Positions 8,628-17,397 of a DNA stretch of 64,000 nucleotides are shown here, piece by piece. The notes under the pieces are model-generated. The model was not told the DNA's origin, did no database searches, and worked only from the letters and a program-made list of their open reading frames with translations. Positions within the stretch are counted from its first letter, which is position 1; each line of letters begins with the position of its first letter. The stretch is taken from NCBI GenBank assembly GCA_009773455.1, contig WSXU01000008.1, forward strand, positions 62,001-126,000, written 5' to 3'. A program made the translations under genes and the position numbers. The stretch is from Bacteroidota bacterium (lineage in GTDB: Bacteria > Bacteroidota > Bacteroidia > Bacteroidales > Lentimicrobiaceae).

Positions 8628-9104
8628 TTATTTCCGAATGACCCCCCCTAACATTTCTTCTGTTTCGTTGAATGCCCGTACCATTGTAATTCCTGCCTCC
8701 CCTCCAATCATTCCGGCAAAAGCAGGAGCATTCATCCTGCTGAGGTAGGTTATCCCGTCTGATTTTTCATAGACAGAGATCCGACATGGCAGCATGGGCG
8801 AAACATTCCTGAATTCATCTTTCGACAGGATCTGATATGCGTGGTTCGGATTACAAAGTTCAATTACACTGACCGGCAATACCTCTTTCCCGTTTTTCTT
8901 CATGGTTCCCTGAAGGTCATGAGTTGTGGTAATTTTCCAGCCCCTTTCAACAATAATCGCTGATAATTGACTGATCGTTTCATCAAAACCATAGCGGCTC
9001 TGATCTTCCAACATTACAACTGGTTTTTCCATAACTTGTGTCTGTGCTGTGGTGATGGAACTGGTGAATAATATAATTCCGGCAATGATTACGTTTATTT
9101 TCAT
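8628..9104 (-). CDS. Exported DUF302-domain protein
   Basis: 158 residues with an N-terminal signal peptide ending near TAQTQ. The body matches the DUF302 pattern: GFDETISQLSAIIVERGW, a central IELCNPNHAYQIL and MLPCRISVYEKSDG. DUF302 proteins are small and of unknown biochemical role, and often lie beside thiol-redox or metal-stress genes. It is the last gene of a minus-strand cluster with thioredoxin and thioredoxin reductase, 13 bp downstream of the thioredoxin gene, so it is probably co-transcribed. A run of seven G on the coding strand lies close to its stop codon. Confidence 0.8.
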   Translation of the reverse strand: MKINVIIAGIILFTSSITTAQTQVMEKPVVMLEDQSRYGFDETISQLSAIIVERGWKITTTHDLQGTMKKNGKEVLPVSVIELCNPNHAYQILSKDEFRNVSPMLPCRISVYEKSDGITYLSRMNAPAFAGMIGGEAGITMVRAFNETEEMLGGVIRK

Positions 9105-9117
9105 TGGTTGAAAGGAT

Positions 9118-9540
9118 TTAGGATTGATGTTTTAAAACCTGCTTAATAAGAAAGTCCCTGGGTTTAACACCGACAAAACGGTCAACTTCCTTACCATTCT
9201 TAAACAGTATGAGCGTTGGTATTCCCCTGACTCCCTGCTTTTGTGAAACAGATTGAAAATGATCAACATTCAGTTTTGCGACGGTTGCTTTAAAGTTTTC
9301 GTCTTCAGCCAGCTCATTCAGAACAGGACCCATCACTTTGCAGGGCATACACCATTCAGCCCAGAAATCAACCATAACAAGGCCCTTTTGGATCTGTGCC
9401 TGGAAGTTTTTATCGGTCAGGGTCAGAATTTTTTCACTTTCAGGAACGGCAGCCATATTTTTCATTTTCCTGAAGGAATAAAACATGTAAATCCCAAAAA
9501 GTCCAATGATTGCGAGTGTAACTATGAGTCCGGTTGACAT
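9118..9540 (-). CDS. trxA: Membrane-anchored thioredoxin
   Basis: 140 residues. A single N-terminal hydrophobic helix (about 4-22) precedes a full thioredoxin domain with the active site WAEWCMPCK, the cis-proline segment GIPTLILFKNG and a normal C-terminal helix. The anchor suggests a membrane-bound form; which face carries the domain cannot be settled from sequence, though the reductase next door suggests the cytoplasm. The gene is 1 bp downstream of the trxB stop and 13 bp upstream of the DUF302 gene, so it sits in an operon. The symbol is given for the domain; this need not be the cell's main thioredoxin. Confidence 0.85.
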   Translation of the reverse strand: MSTGLIVTLAIIGLFGIYMFYSFRKMKNMAAVPESEKILTLTDKNFQAQIQKGLVMVDFWAEWCMPCKVMGPVLNELAEDENFKATVAKLNVDHFQSVSQKQGVRGIPTLILFKNGKEVDRFVGVKPRDFLIKQVLKHQS

Positions 9541-9541
9541 A

Positions 9542-10504
9542 CTAATTTGTTAATGATTCGTGTAATTCTTTTGTTTTCAACTGATGAATATAGTTTGATG
9601 CAGCCAGAGCGGCAACTGTAGCATCACCAACGGCAGTTGTGACCTGACGGTAACGCTTTACAATTGAGTCACCGGCGGCATAAACCCCCGGAATATTGGT
9701 AGCCATATCAACATCAACTATAATTTCATTCCATTTGTTCATGATTAACTTTCCGTTCAGAAACTCCGTGTTGGGGACATATCCGATAAAAATGAATACA
9801 CCATCCGTCTTAAAATTGTGAATTTCACCTGTTTTCAGGCTTTTGATGTCGATACTCTCCATTTTCTCATCTCCAATAAATCTCTCTATTGAAGATTCCA
9901 TAATAAAATGAATTTTCGGATTGGCTTTCGCCTCTTCCACAGCGTATTCAAATGCCTGAAAGTGATCAAACTGGTGCACAATGGTTACCCTGGAGGCATA
10001 TTTTGTCAGCGAAACTGCTTCTTCCAGGGCAGAGTTACCTCCGCCAACCACAACAATTTCCTTCCCTGTGAAAAAGTCACCATCGCAGGTGGCACAATAT
10101 GAGATGCCACGCCCCTTAAACTGAGTTTCTCCGGGCACATCAAGTGTTCTTGACCGCCCTCCGGGGGTAAGTATGACAGAATCAGCAGTATAGACCTGTC
10201 CATCTGAAACAGTAATTTCCTTCACTTCACCTGAAATGTCAAGGTTTTCAACGTTCGTATTTCCCCTGATTACACAGCCAAAACTCTTGGCCTGCTTCTT
10301 CATGATGTTGGCAAGCTGGTAGCCGGAGATACTTTCAACCCCGGGATAATTGGCAATTTCATGGGTCAGTACCATTTGTCCGCCCAGAACACCATCACTG
10401 ATAATCAGGGTTTTTAACCGGGCGCGGGAGAGGTAAATACCGGCCGTCATTCCGGCAGGGCCACCACCGATAACAATTGCATCAAAATGTGTTGGATTGG
10501 TCAT
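9542..10504 (-). CDS. trxB: Thioredoxin reductase
   Basis: About 320 residues from the chosen Met. It has the FAD-binding GGGPAGMTAGIYLSRA at the N-terminus, the redox-active CATCDG, the NADPH-binding VVGGGNSALEEA and the C-terminal FAD motif GVYAAGDS. It passes electrons from NADPH to thioredoxin. The open frame extends to 10609, but the extra 35 residues do not resemble the family and the N-terminus expected of TrxB begins at MTNPTHFDAIVIGGG, so I place the start at 10504. It is followed at once by trxA and preceded by the one-cysteine thioredoxin-like gene, consistent with one thiol-redox operon. Confidence 0.93.
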   Translation of the reverse strand: MTNPTHFDAIVIGGGPAGMTAGIYLSRARLKTLIISDGVLGGQMVLTHEIANYPGVESISGYQLANIMKKQAKSFGCVIRGNTNVENLDISGEVKEITVSDGQVYTADSVILTPGGRSRTLDVPGETQFKGRGISYCATCDGDFFTGKEIVVVGGGNSALEEAVSLTKYASRVTIVHQFDHFQAFEYAVEEAKANPKIHFIMESSIERFIGDEKMESIDIKSLKTGEIHNFKTDGVFIFIGYVPNTEFLNGKLIMNKWNEIIVDVDMATNIPGVYAAGDSIVKRYRQVTTAVGDATVAALAASNYIHQLKTKELHESLTN

Positions 10505-10628
10505 ATTTTTATTTTCATTCCGGGACCTCACGCTCCGGTTAAAGAGAAAAATGTAATGGCAGGCAAGAAATTCCTGAATGAGTAATTTGTAGTTCCTGCC
10601 ATTACACAATCCATCGTAACAATCAGTC

Positions 10629-10982
10629 TTATTTTACCAATACTCCGAATTCTTTATCCAGGATGGCCTTTACCTGTCCGACACTCTGAATACTTGATGT
10701 TGCTTTGACAAGTTTGCCGCCTTTATAATACATGGTAAAAGGAATGCCCATAAACCCGCGTACTTCAGGTACATCCCGGATAACATAGGCTTCAGGATTA
10801 TCAAATTCCATATCGGCAAATTTCACATGAGTGTATTCGCTCTCAATATCTTCCATGATTCCGTAAACGGGAATACACATTGGTCCCATACGGCCACAGC
10901 AGATCATTACATTTTCATTTTCATTGATGAGCTTCTGGTGTTCAGAAGCAGTCATTACATGATGCAGGTTTGTGTAAAGCAT
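10629..10982 (-). CDS. Thioredoxin-fold protein with a one-cysteine CxPV active site
   Basis: 117 residues. The thioredoxin fold is suggested by the helix-strand order, the KFADMEFDNPEAYVIRDVPEV strand-helix region and the cis-proline segment GIPFTMYYKGGK. Where thioredoxins have CxPC, this protein has C36-I-P-V39, so the resolving cysteine is absent; two more cysteines (C28, C29) lie just before. It may therefore act as a monothiol, a chaperone-like partner or a glutaredoxin-like relay rather than a disulfide reductase. It is the first gene of the trxB-trxA-DUF302 run. No exact family is recognised. Confidence 0.75.
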   Translation of the reverse strand: MLYTNLHHVMTASEHQKLINENENVMICCGRMGPMCIPVYGIMEDIESEYTHVKFADMEFDNPEAYVIRDVPEVRGFMGIPFTMYYKGGKLVKATSSIQSVGQVKAILDKEFGVLVK

Positions 10983-11149
10983 ATTATTCGTTTTAATTGT
11001 TTAATTGCGTTGATTTTTTATTTGGTCTTTTGATTGTCGGATTGTTTGGATGAATCAGAGATTCCTTAAGGTGTGGAAATTCGTAAACATGGGAGAACGG
11101 AATCTTACCAAAACTGTTTGCTGAATTGCCGGAGGCAAAGTAGTATTCC

Positions 11150-11215
11150 TCAATATCCCAACATTCCAACATTCCACTATTCCATCATTCCGTCATTCCA
11201 CTATCCCAGAATCCT
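11150..11215. repeat. Short imperfect ATTCCA repeats
   Basis: Between the OsmC stop and the thioredoxin-like gene the pattern ATTCCA/ATCCCA recurs about eight times (for example CATTCCAACATTCCACTATT). It runs up to the OsmC stop codon. No hairpin is obvious. It looks like a low-complexity microsatellite-like tract. Confidence 0.6.
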
Positions 11216-11617
11216 GACCTCATAGGAAATTGGCATGGCCTTACGGTAAACAGCCGACACCCCGCAATACCTGTCCTGCGAAAGTTCAATCGCCTTGCGT
11301 AGTTTATCTTCCTCCAGCCCTTCGCCTGAGAACTCGTAAATCAGGTGCATACTGCTGTAATGCTTTGGATGTTCTTCTGTCATCTCAGCCTCAATGCTTA
11401 TACTAAAGGTTTTCGGTTCGATGCGCATTTTTTTCAGGATAGAGACAACATCCATTCCCGTACACCCTGCCAGGGAAGCAAGCATCAGGGCTTTGGGCCT
11501 TGGCCCGCCATCTTTACCGCCTACATCCGGTGAAGCATCCATAATTACATGATGGCCGCTTACCAGGGCATCGAACTGCATATCACCGTTCCAGGAAGTA
11601 TTTATTGTTTGTTTCAT
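11201..11617 (-). CDS. OsmC family peroxiredoxin-like protein
   Basis: About 138 residues from MKQTINTSWNG. The OsmC/Ohr fold is indicated by GGKDGGPRPKALMLASLAGCTGMDVV, with the first catalytic-type Cys, and by the later LSQDRYCGVSAVYRK with the second Cys. These proteins reduce organic hydroperoxides using the two cysteines. The open frame reaches 11668, but a complete promoter (TTG, 20 bp, TAATTTTG) lies at 11638-11668, so the start must be inside at 11617. It has its own promoter upstream of the thioredoxin operon and faces the Crp/Fnr gene. Confidence 0.88.
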   Translation of the reverse strand: MKQTINTSWNGDMQFDALVSGHHVIMDASPDVGGKDGGPRPKALMLASLAGCTGMDVVSILKKMRIEPKTFSISIEAEMTEEHPKHYSSMHLIYEFSGEGLEEDKLRKAIELSQDRYCGVSAVYRKAMPISYEVRILG

Positions 11618-11637
11618 AATGTTCAGATTTGATGTCG

Positions 11638-11668
11638 CAAAATTAGAACGCTGATGAATGGTTTGCAA
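11638..11668 (-). promoter_or_regulatory. Promoter of the OsmC gene
   Basis: On the minus strand a TTG (11668-11666) is followed after exactly 20 bp by TAATTTTG (11645-11638), the full Bacteroidota housekeeping pattern. It lies about 20 bp before the chosen start codon and rules out the longer reading frame. Confidence 0.65.
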
Positions 11669-11876
11669 GGTTTTTACCCTTGCATATCACAACGTGGAAC
11701 TTGAGTTTGCTTAACTTTTTGTTTGATCAAAATCCCTTTTTACATTCCGGTCTTTGATTCATTGGGTGTCACGGCAATTCCGCCTCTTTCATTATCCGGC
11801 AGAATTCCGGATCAGATTAAGCTTTTTACTCCTGAAATGAGTACATAACATCGCATCGCTGATGAGAGATAAATGC

Positions 11877-11884
11877 TAAATTTG
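11877..11884 (+). promoter_or_regulatory. Candidate -7 box of the Crp/Fnr gene
   Basis: TAAATTTG, matching TAnnTTTG, ends 20 bases before the start codon. No TTG is at the expected distance, as may be the case for an activator-dependent promoter. Confidence 0.4.
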
Positions 11885-11904
11885 TAAAGGTTTATACTCC
11901 GTTT

Positions 11905-12600
11905 ATGAAAACCTTTATCCCACCCGACGATTGTTCCCTGAGCCATATAGAAGCTCCCTGCTTCCGGAATCTGCTTCCCGAAGAGATTGAACTTGCCCGC
12001 AACAGCAAAACCATGGTAGTATTCAGGAAAGGAGAGAACCTTACCAAACAGGGGGCCTTTGCCTCCAGCGTTCTGTTTGTGATGGACGGGCTGGCAAAAC
12101 AGTATATCGAAGGCGATATGACACACAATTTTAACCTACGACTGATCAGGGGAGGTGAATTTGTCGGACTTTCCGTTGCTTTTAACAACCACACGTATAA
12201 TTATTCTGTTGTAGCTCTGAAGGAAACAACCGCCTGCCTGATCGAAAAAGAAGCCGTAACCAGCCTGATCAAAGGCAACGGTGCTTTTGCGTACAATATC
12301 ATTAACCGCTATTGTGAACAGAACAGCAAATTATACACTTCCGTTCATGACCTGATGTATAAGCAGATGAATGGCCGCCTGGCAGGCGCCTTGCTTTACC
12401 TCTGGAAGGAACAGGCCGGAAACGATGAGGTTTTTCCTTTTCTGAGCCGGAAAGATATTGCTGATTTTGCAGGACTATCAACCGAAAGCACAGTCAAACT
12501 GCTGAAGAGTTTCGAAAAGGATGGACTCATTAAACTGGAAGATAAAAACATACTTTTACAGGATATTCCGGGGCTGGAACAAATCAGTCTTGTTGGGTGA
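11905..12600 (+). CDS. Crp/Fnr family transcriptional regulator
   Basis: 231 residues. The N-terminal half is a cyclic-nucleotide-binding-like beta-barrel (VVFRKGENLTKQGAFASSVLFVMDGLAKQY and RGGEFVGLSVAF, given here as long-range landmarks). The C-terminal half has a Crp-type winged helix with FPFLSRKDIADFAGLSTEST as the recognition region. No Fnr-style N-terminal cysteine cluster is present; the few cysteines (in DDCSLS and APCFRN, plus one in ATTACLIE) are spaced differently. It is divergent from the OsmC/thioredoxin genes and is the likely local regulator of that redox cluster. Confidence 0.9.
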   Translation: MKTFIPPDDCSLSHIEAPCFRNLLPEEIELARNSKTMVVFRKGENLTKQGAFASSVLFVMDGLAKQYIEGDMTHNFNLRLIRGGEFVGLSVAFNNHTYNYSVVALKETTACLIEKEAVTSLIKGNGAFAYNIINRYCEQNSKLYTSVHDLMYKQMNGRLAGALLYLWKEQAGNDEVFPFLSRKDIADFAGLSTESTVKLLKSFEKDGLIKLEDKNILLQDIPGLEQISLVG

Positions 12601-12741
12601 AAAATGGAATCCCCGTTTCCTGTTGTCTGTTTCTATTCTCTGATTTGACCATTTTCATCAATAATGAGCCTTCCGGAGAATGACAACTGACTCTCCATTT
12701 CGTCTTTCAGACAGAATATTTCCACTGACCTGGTTTGATTG

Positions 12742-13212
12742 TTACAGATGTTTTCTATAATAATGAAACACTGCAGGAAATAGAGTAAGAACTGAAATCA
12801 ATGCACCGGTCAGGGCAAATACCGGTTGAAGCAATGAGGAAAACCCCAGCATAATAATCTGAACGTTTATCCAGATGATCAGGATAAAACCATAATAGAG
12901 TGAGAACGTCCAGCACCAGTGTTGTTTGTGATACAGATTGAACAGCTCAGGCCATTGCCAGGGCGGTTTTATAAAGAGCCCCCAGGCAATTACCAATGGC
13001 AGAATGCCATTGAACAGGATAAGGATAATTCCTGGAATCAGGAATGTATTGAAAGGACTGTTAATCAGGATATCCGTTGTCATTCCCATCTTGCTGCCTT
13101 CCGGAGCCGTTATAAACGAATACCCACCGTAAATTCCTCCAATCCCGGTAAATACCAGAATAAGTGCAAGTAAAATTACAGTAATGGGCATTTTGTTGGC
13201 GGAATCAGACAT
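12742..13212 (-). CDS. Small four-helix membrane protein, unknown function
   Basis: 156 residues with four predicted membrane helices (about 8-30, 52-77, 100-120 and 128-148) and a Trp-rich connection (IKPPWQWPELFNLYHKQHW). I do not recognise the family. It lies about 90 bp downstream of the exported C69 dipeptidase on the same strand and could be the last gene of that operon, perhaps a membrane accessory. The codon use and hydrophobic pattern look like a real gene. Confidence 0.65.
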   Translation of the reverse strand: MSDSANKMPITVILLALILVFTGIGGIYGGYSFITAPEGSKMGMTTDILINSPFNTFLIPGIILILFNGILPLVIAWGLFIKPPWQWPELFNLYHKQHWCWTFSLYYGFILIIWINVQIIMLGFSSLLQPVFALTGALISVLTLFPAVFHYYRKHL

Positions 13213-13303
13213 GCCGTAGGTTTTTTTTGTAAATCTAAGGATTTTTGCCCATTAATGAGTAAGTATGTTGGTTTATAACACGAGTTAAGCCTTAAAATCA
13301 GTT

Positions 13304-14950
13304 TTACTGGAAGTTGATACCCTGCCTGTTATTCGTAAATTTTGTCAAAAGGGTCTTCCTCAGGCTTCTGTATGTCAGAACATTTTTATCGGCCCTTTCC
13401 TGTACCTTCGCGGTGATGACTTTCAGGGCTTCCTCCCTGTCAGTGTTCAGCAAGTTCTGCAATTCAGCTTCTTCTTCCTGCAATCCATTAAAGAAGGCTG
13501 TTTCAAGAGAAACCTGTTCTGCTTTTACAAGCTTGAATCCTTCCTGCCAGTTCAGATACAACAAATTGTCCACCTCATCATAAGTCCATTTGGCACTTGC
13601 ATCATCAAATTCGTCGGGGTTGAAAACAGCATATGACTCCGGAATATTCTGTACCCCACAATAGATGGGAAGATAGGGCCCAACAGCCTGGTTATCGAGA
13701 TATACCCAGTAGATTCCCCCGATTTCATCAGGCAACCACGACCTCAGCTGGGCCACCATACCATAGCCGCCGCGGGCAACATTCCTCCGCCAGGTAATTC
13801 CCAGCAGTTCGCGCATATTACGTGTCGGGAAAGGTGTTGCCATATTGCTGTATTTCATGCCTCCTTTTCCATCCGGAATAAAGTAAGCAGGATGTTTCGA
13901 CATATCGTAAATGGTTCCTTCGAAGGTATACCGCTGCATCCCCATTACATCCTGAACACTGATTTTTTCGGCAGGCTTGCACGAAAACGGATACAGGCTT
14001 AACGGCTCAACATATTGAATGTATGGATTTTGTGTATCAAACGGCGATTTCAGGTTACGGTCAGGCATATTCTTTATTTCAGGGGCATACCTGCTGTAGA
14101 ACATCCAAAGCCGTGAGGTTGCCCATTCACGGGGAATGGGGGCATAAACGTCCTGCCATACAAATGGTTTACCTGATTTCGGATCATACCAGCCTCTTTC
14201 AATTCCTGCACTCATATAATTTGATGATGCCCTGAAGTTCTCTTTATCCTTGATATTTATCTCTTTGATGATGCTCCAGTTGGCAATCAGGGTAGCATGA
14301 TCATCGGGTAAACGCCGGGCAGCCCAGATGGCTCCGGGTTTACCTTTGCCCGGTTCCCATCCCGGACCAACGCTGAATACCTCCAGTATCCATATTTCAT
14401 TTGGATCGGCGATTGCCAGGCATTCCGATTCATCGACACAGGAGGGCAGAAACCCATAGGTGTCAAGCAGGCTGGTGATAAGCTCCAGCGCTTCCCGGGC
14501 TGTTTTACAACGTTCCAGCGCAAAAATCTGCGCCTGCTCAATAGTCATGATCTGACGGCTTTCCTCCCGCTTGATTTTCAACTCTTCGCGTTGACTCAGT
14601 GTGCTTTCACCGATGGCAAGCTGAAACTCATTGATGTGTGAATAGGCTGAGCGGATATATGTGTAAGTCTGTTCCACCTGCGGAATGTAGCCGATGACTT
14701 TGCCCATACTGTCAATTGGTTGCCTCACATCCTGCAAACCCCAATAAACAGGTGCCAGCGATCCTTTTGGAAACTTCCGACCGTGCATCACTTTGAACCT
14801 GGAATTGTCGCCGCAATCGGTATGTGAAACAATCACAGACCCATCCTTGCTGGCTTTTTTACCAACAGCAATAACGGTGCAGGCATTTGTACGGATCACC
14901 CCAACTGTTAACAGCAGGGCAATCATCAATAATAGTTGCATACTTTTCAT
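13304..14950 (-). CDS. Exported C69-family dipeptidase
   Basis: About 548 residues from MKSMQLLLM. A signal peptide ends just before the nucleophile Cys in NACTVIAVGKKAS, the N-terminal Cys expected of C69 (PepD-type) Ntn hydrolases after processing. Other family landmarks are DGSVIVSHTDCGDN, ESTLSQREEL, the ADPNEIWILEVF strand and WAARRLPDDHATLIAN. It would release amino acids from dipeptides in the periplasm or outside. The open frame reaches 14983, overlapping hypD; I prefer the inner Met because the signal peptide then starts normally. It follows hypD at once, so it may feed proline or hydroxyproline peptides into that pathway. Confidence 0.88.
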   Translation of the reverse strand: MKSMQLLLMIALLLTVGVIRTNACTVIAVGKKASKDGSVIVSHTDCGDNSRFKVMHGRKFPKGSLAPVYWGLQDVRQPIDSMGKVIGYIPQVEQTYTYIRSAYSHINEFQLAIGESTLSQREELKIKREESRQIMTIEQAQIFALERCKTAREALELITSLLDTYGFLPSCVDESECLAIADPNEIWILEVFSVGPGWEPGKGKPGAIWAARRLPDDHATLIANWSIIKEINIKDKENFRASSNYMSAGIERGWYDPKSGKPFVWQDVYAPIPREWATSRLWMFYSRYAPEIKNMPDRNLKSPFDTQNPYIQYVEPLSLYPFSCKPAEKISVQDVMGMQRYTFEGTIYDMSKHPAYFIPDGKGGMKYSNMATPFPTRNMRELLGITWRRNVARGGYGMVAQLRSWLPDEIGGIYWVYLDNQAVGPYLPIYCGVQNIPESYAVFNPDEFDDASAKWTYDEVDNLLYLNWQEGFKLVKAEQVSLETAFFNGLQEEEAELQNLLNTDREEALKVITAKVQERADKNVLTYRSLRKTLLTKFTNNRQGINFQ

Positions 14951-14969
14951 CGTTGTTATTTTAAAAATA

Positions 14970-17342
14970 TCATTCATTTTCATGTTCCGTCCGGCAAATG
15001 ATCTCTTCCTGAAGTTCAGGCGTAAGATCGTTGAAGTAATCGCTGTAACCGGCGACCCTCACAATCAGGTTGCTGTATTTTTCAGGATTTGCCTGGGCTT
15101 CGCGCAAAGTGGAAGCATTAATTACATTGAACTGGATATGGTGACCATCCAGCCGGAAATAAGCCCTGACCAGGTGCCCGATTTTCCGGATGGCTTCATC
15201 GTCCTTAAAGAACGCTGGTGAGAACTTCTGATTCAGCAGGGTTCCTCCGGTTCTGATCTGATCGAAACGGGAAGCTGATTTGATAACCGCTGTAGGGCCT
15301 TTCCTGTCGGCACCCTGTACCGGTGAAATGCCTTCCGAAAGTGGTTTGCCGGCTCTCCGGCCATCGGGCAGGGCGTTCACTTTGCTTCCGAAGTAAACAT
15401 GGCAGGTGGTAGGCAGCATTTCAACACGATAAGTAGCACCGCGTGGACTCCTCCTTCCGTCAACTGCGTCGAAGAAGGCTTCGAACACATCATTTACGTG
15501 CCTGTCGGCAGCATCGTCATCGTTTCCGTACTTGGGTGTTTCGTAGATCAGTTGTGCCAGCTCCCGGTCATAGCCTGAAAAATCTTCCTTCATCATCATT
15601 AGCAGTTCATCCATTGAAAACCGCCTGGTTTCAAAAACATTCACCCTGATGGAGGAGAAGCAATCCGTCATGGTACCCAATCCGACACCCTGAATGTAGC
15701 TGGTATTATACCTGGCTCCTCCGGCATTGTAATCTGTACCGTTAACAATACAATCTTCAGTGATGGCCGAAAGGAAAGGTGCCGGCATTTGTCCTGCCCA
15801 GATTTGCTCGATCAGATTGCTTCCTGAAATCTTGATATTGATAAAATGCTGAAGCATCATCCGGTAAGCGGAAATCAGGGATTCAATGTTCCGGAAATCT
15901 CCCGGGTCGCCCGTAGCCGGGCCCAACTGAATCCCTGTTAAGGGATCCACCCCATTGTTGAGGGTCAGCTCCAGTATTTTGGGCATGTTGAAGTATCCTG
16001 TAAGGATGTAGGCTTCGGTTCCAAAAGCCCCGGCTTCCACGCAGCCTGAAGCTCCGCCCCTGCGGGCATCTTCGGCTGTTTTCCCCTGCCGCATCAGCTC
16101 TTTAACTATAGCATCGGTATTAAAAACGGACGGTTGTCCGAATCCCGTTTTTATGATCTGAGCGGCACGGTGTATTAACCTGTCAGGGTTTTTACAGCTG
16201 AGCTGAACCATAGAACCCGGTTGCAACAGGCGCATCTCTTCAATAACATCCAGGATCAGAAAGCTGAGCTCGTTTGTCGCATCAGTACCGTCGGCCTTCA
16301 GGCCGCCAACATTGATCAGGCAAAAATCGGTATATGTATTGCTCTCCTGCGCAGTCACACCTACTTTAGGGGGAGCCGGATGGTTGTTGAACTTAATCCA
16401 GAATGCCTGAAGAAGTTCCTTTGCCCTTTCCTTAGTCAAGGAACCATCAGCAAGACCTTTTTCGTAAAAAGGGAGCAGGTGTTGGTCCAGACGGCCCGGA
16501 TTGAAGGAATCCCAGGGATTCAATTCGGTGATCACCCCAATATGTATAAACCAATAATGCTGCAGTGCTTCGTGAAACGTTTCTGGGGCTTGTGCCGGGA
16601 CTCTGCGGCAAACGGAGATCATATCCAGTAACTCATTCTGCCTGTCCCGATCTTCCTCTTCTGCGAGGAGTCCCTCAAGCGCTTTGGCATATCTTTCCGC
16701 AAAAACAATCAAAGCTTTACAGGCATAACGCATGCCGGTCAATTCTTCTGACCTGGACAAGGCTTTGCCATCGTTCAGGAAGTCAAGCCGGGCAACTGCT
16801 TCATCAATTTCCCTGATCAGGTCATTCATCCCTTTTCTGAATACGCCTTCACCGGCAACGGTATGACCCGGCGCCCGTTGCTCCATAAATTCAGTAAAAA
16901 TACCGGCTGAATAGGCCTGCTTCCATTCGTCGGGAAGCATTCTGAACATCCGGTCGCGTATACTCCGGCCCGACCAGAAAGGAATGATTTCATCCTTGTA
17001 TAACCTGTAGGTCTCCTGATCTACTTTATAGGAAACCTTCGGTCGTGTATCAAGTACCTCCAGGTCTTTCAGGGAATGAACACAGACTTCAGGGTAGGTA
17101 GGGACTTCTTTGGGTGCCGGACCCCTTTCCCCCACGATCAGCTCATTTTTACCTATATAAAGCTTCTTATTCTGAAGCAGATGCAATAAAGCCATACCCC
17201 TTTGGACAGGAACCGGAAATCCGGCAGTTTCGGGTTCCCTGTAAAAACGGGTAATCAGATCAGCCCGCTCCGGGGAAATCCGGTTTGTTGCCCTAAGGCT
17301 CTCATCACGAAGACTTTCAATTCTCTTATTCATCATACACAA
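14970..17342 (-). CDS. hypD: Trans-4-hydroxy-L-proline dehydratase, glycyl radical enzyme
   Basis: 790 residues. Removes water from trans-4-hydroxy-L-proline to give pyrroline-5-carboxylate, which is then reduced to proline. The thiyl-radical Cys434 is in GASGCVEAG with Glu436 beside it; the radical Gly765 is in RVAGYSDYF; His160 is in RAPGHTVAGE and Asp278 in NPWDSF. These positions coincide with the active-site numbering I recall for the Clostridioides difficile HypD, and the length (789 there) matches. This separates it from pyruvate formate-lyase and from choline or glycerol lyases. It lies 55 bp after its activase. The enzyme is oxygen-sensitive, so the host is probably anaerobic. No proC is seen nearby. 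Confidence 0.92.
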   Translation of the reverse strand: MCMMNKRIESLRDESLRATNRISPERADLITRFYREPETAGFPVPVQRGMALLHLLQNKKLYIGKNELIVGERGPAPKEVPTYPEVCVHSLKDLEVLDTRPKVSYKVDQETYRLYKDEIIPFWSGRSIRDRMFRMLPDEWKQAYSAGIFTEFMEQRAPGHTVAGEGVFRKGMNDLIREIDEAVARLDFLNDGKALSRSEELTGMRYACKALIVFAERYAKALEGLLAEEEDRDRQNELLDMISVCRRVPAQAPETFHEALQHYWFIHIGVITELNPWDSFNPGRLDQHLLPFYEKGLADGSLTKERAKELLQAFWIKFNNHPAPPKVGVTAQESNTYTDFCLINVGGLKADGTDATNELSFLILDVIEEMRLLQPGSMVQLSCKNPDRLIHRAAQIIKTGFGQPSVFNTDAIVKELMRQGKTAEDARRGGASGCVEAGAFGTEAYILTGYFNMPKILELTLNNGVDPLTGIQLGPATGDPGDFRNIESLISAYRMMLQHFINIKISGSNLIEQIWAGQMPAPFLSAITEDCIVNGTDYNAGGARYNTSYIQGVGLGTMTDCFSSIRVNVFETRRFSMDELLMMMKEDFSGYDRELAQLIYETPKYGNDDDAADRHVNDVFEAFFDAVDGRRSPRGATYRVEMLPTTCHVYFGSKVNALPDGRRAGKPLSEGISPVQGADRKGPTAVIKSASRFDQIRTGGTLLNQKFSPAFFKDDEAIRKIGHLVRAYFRLDGHHIQFNVINASTLREAQANPEKYSNLIVRVAGYSDYFNDLTPELQEEIICRTEHENE

Positions 17343-17397
17343 AGTAAATTGTCATAATAAATTAAAAATTTCATTCTGTCATTAAAATAAATCAATC

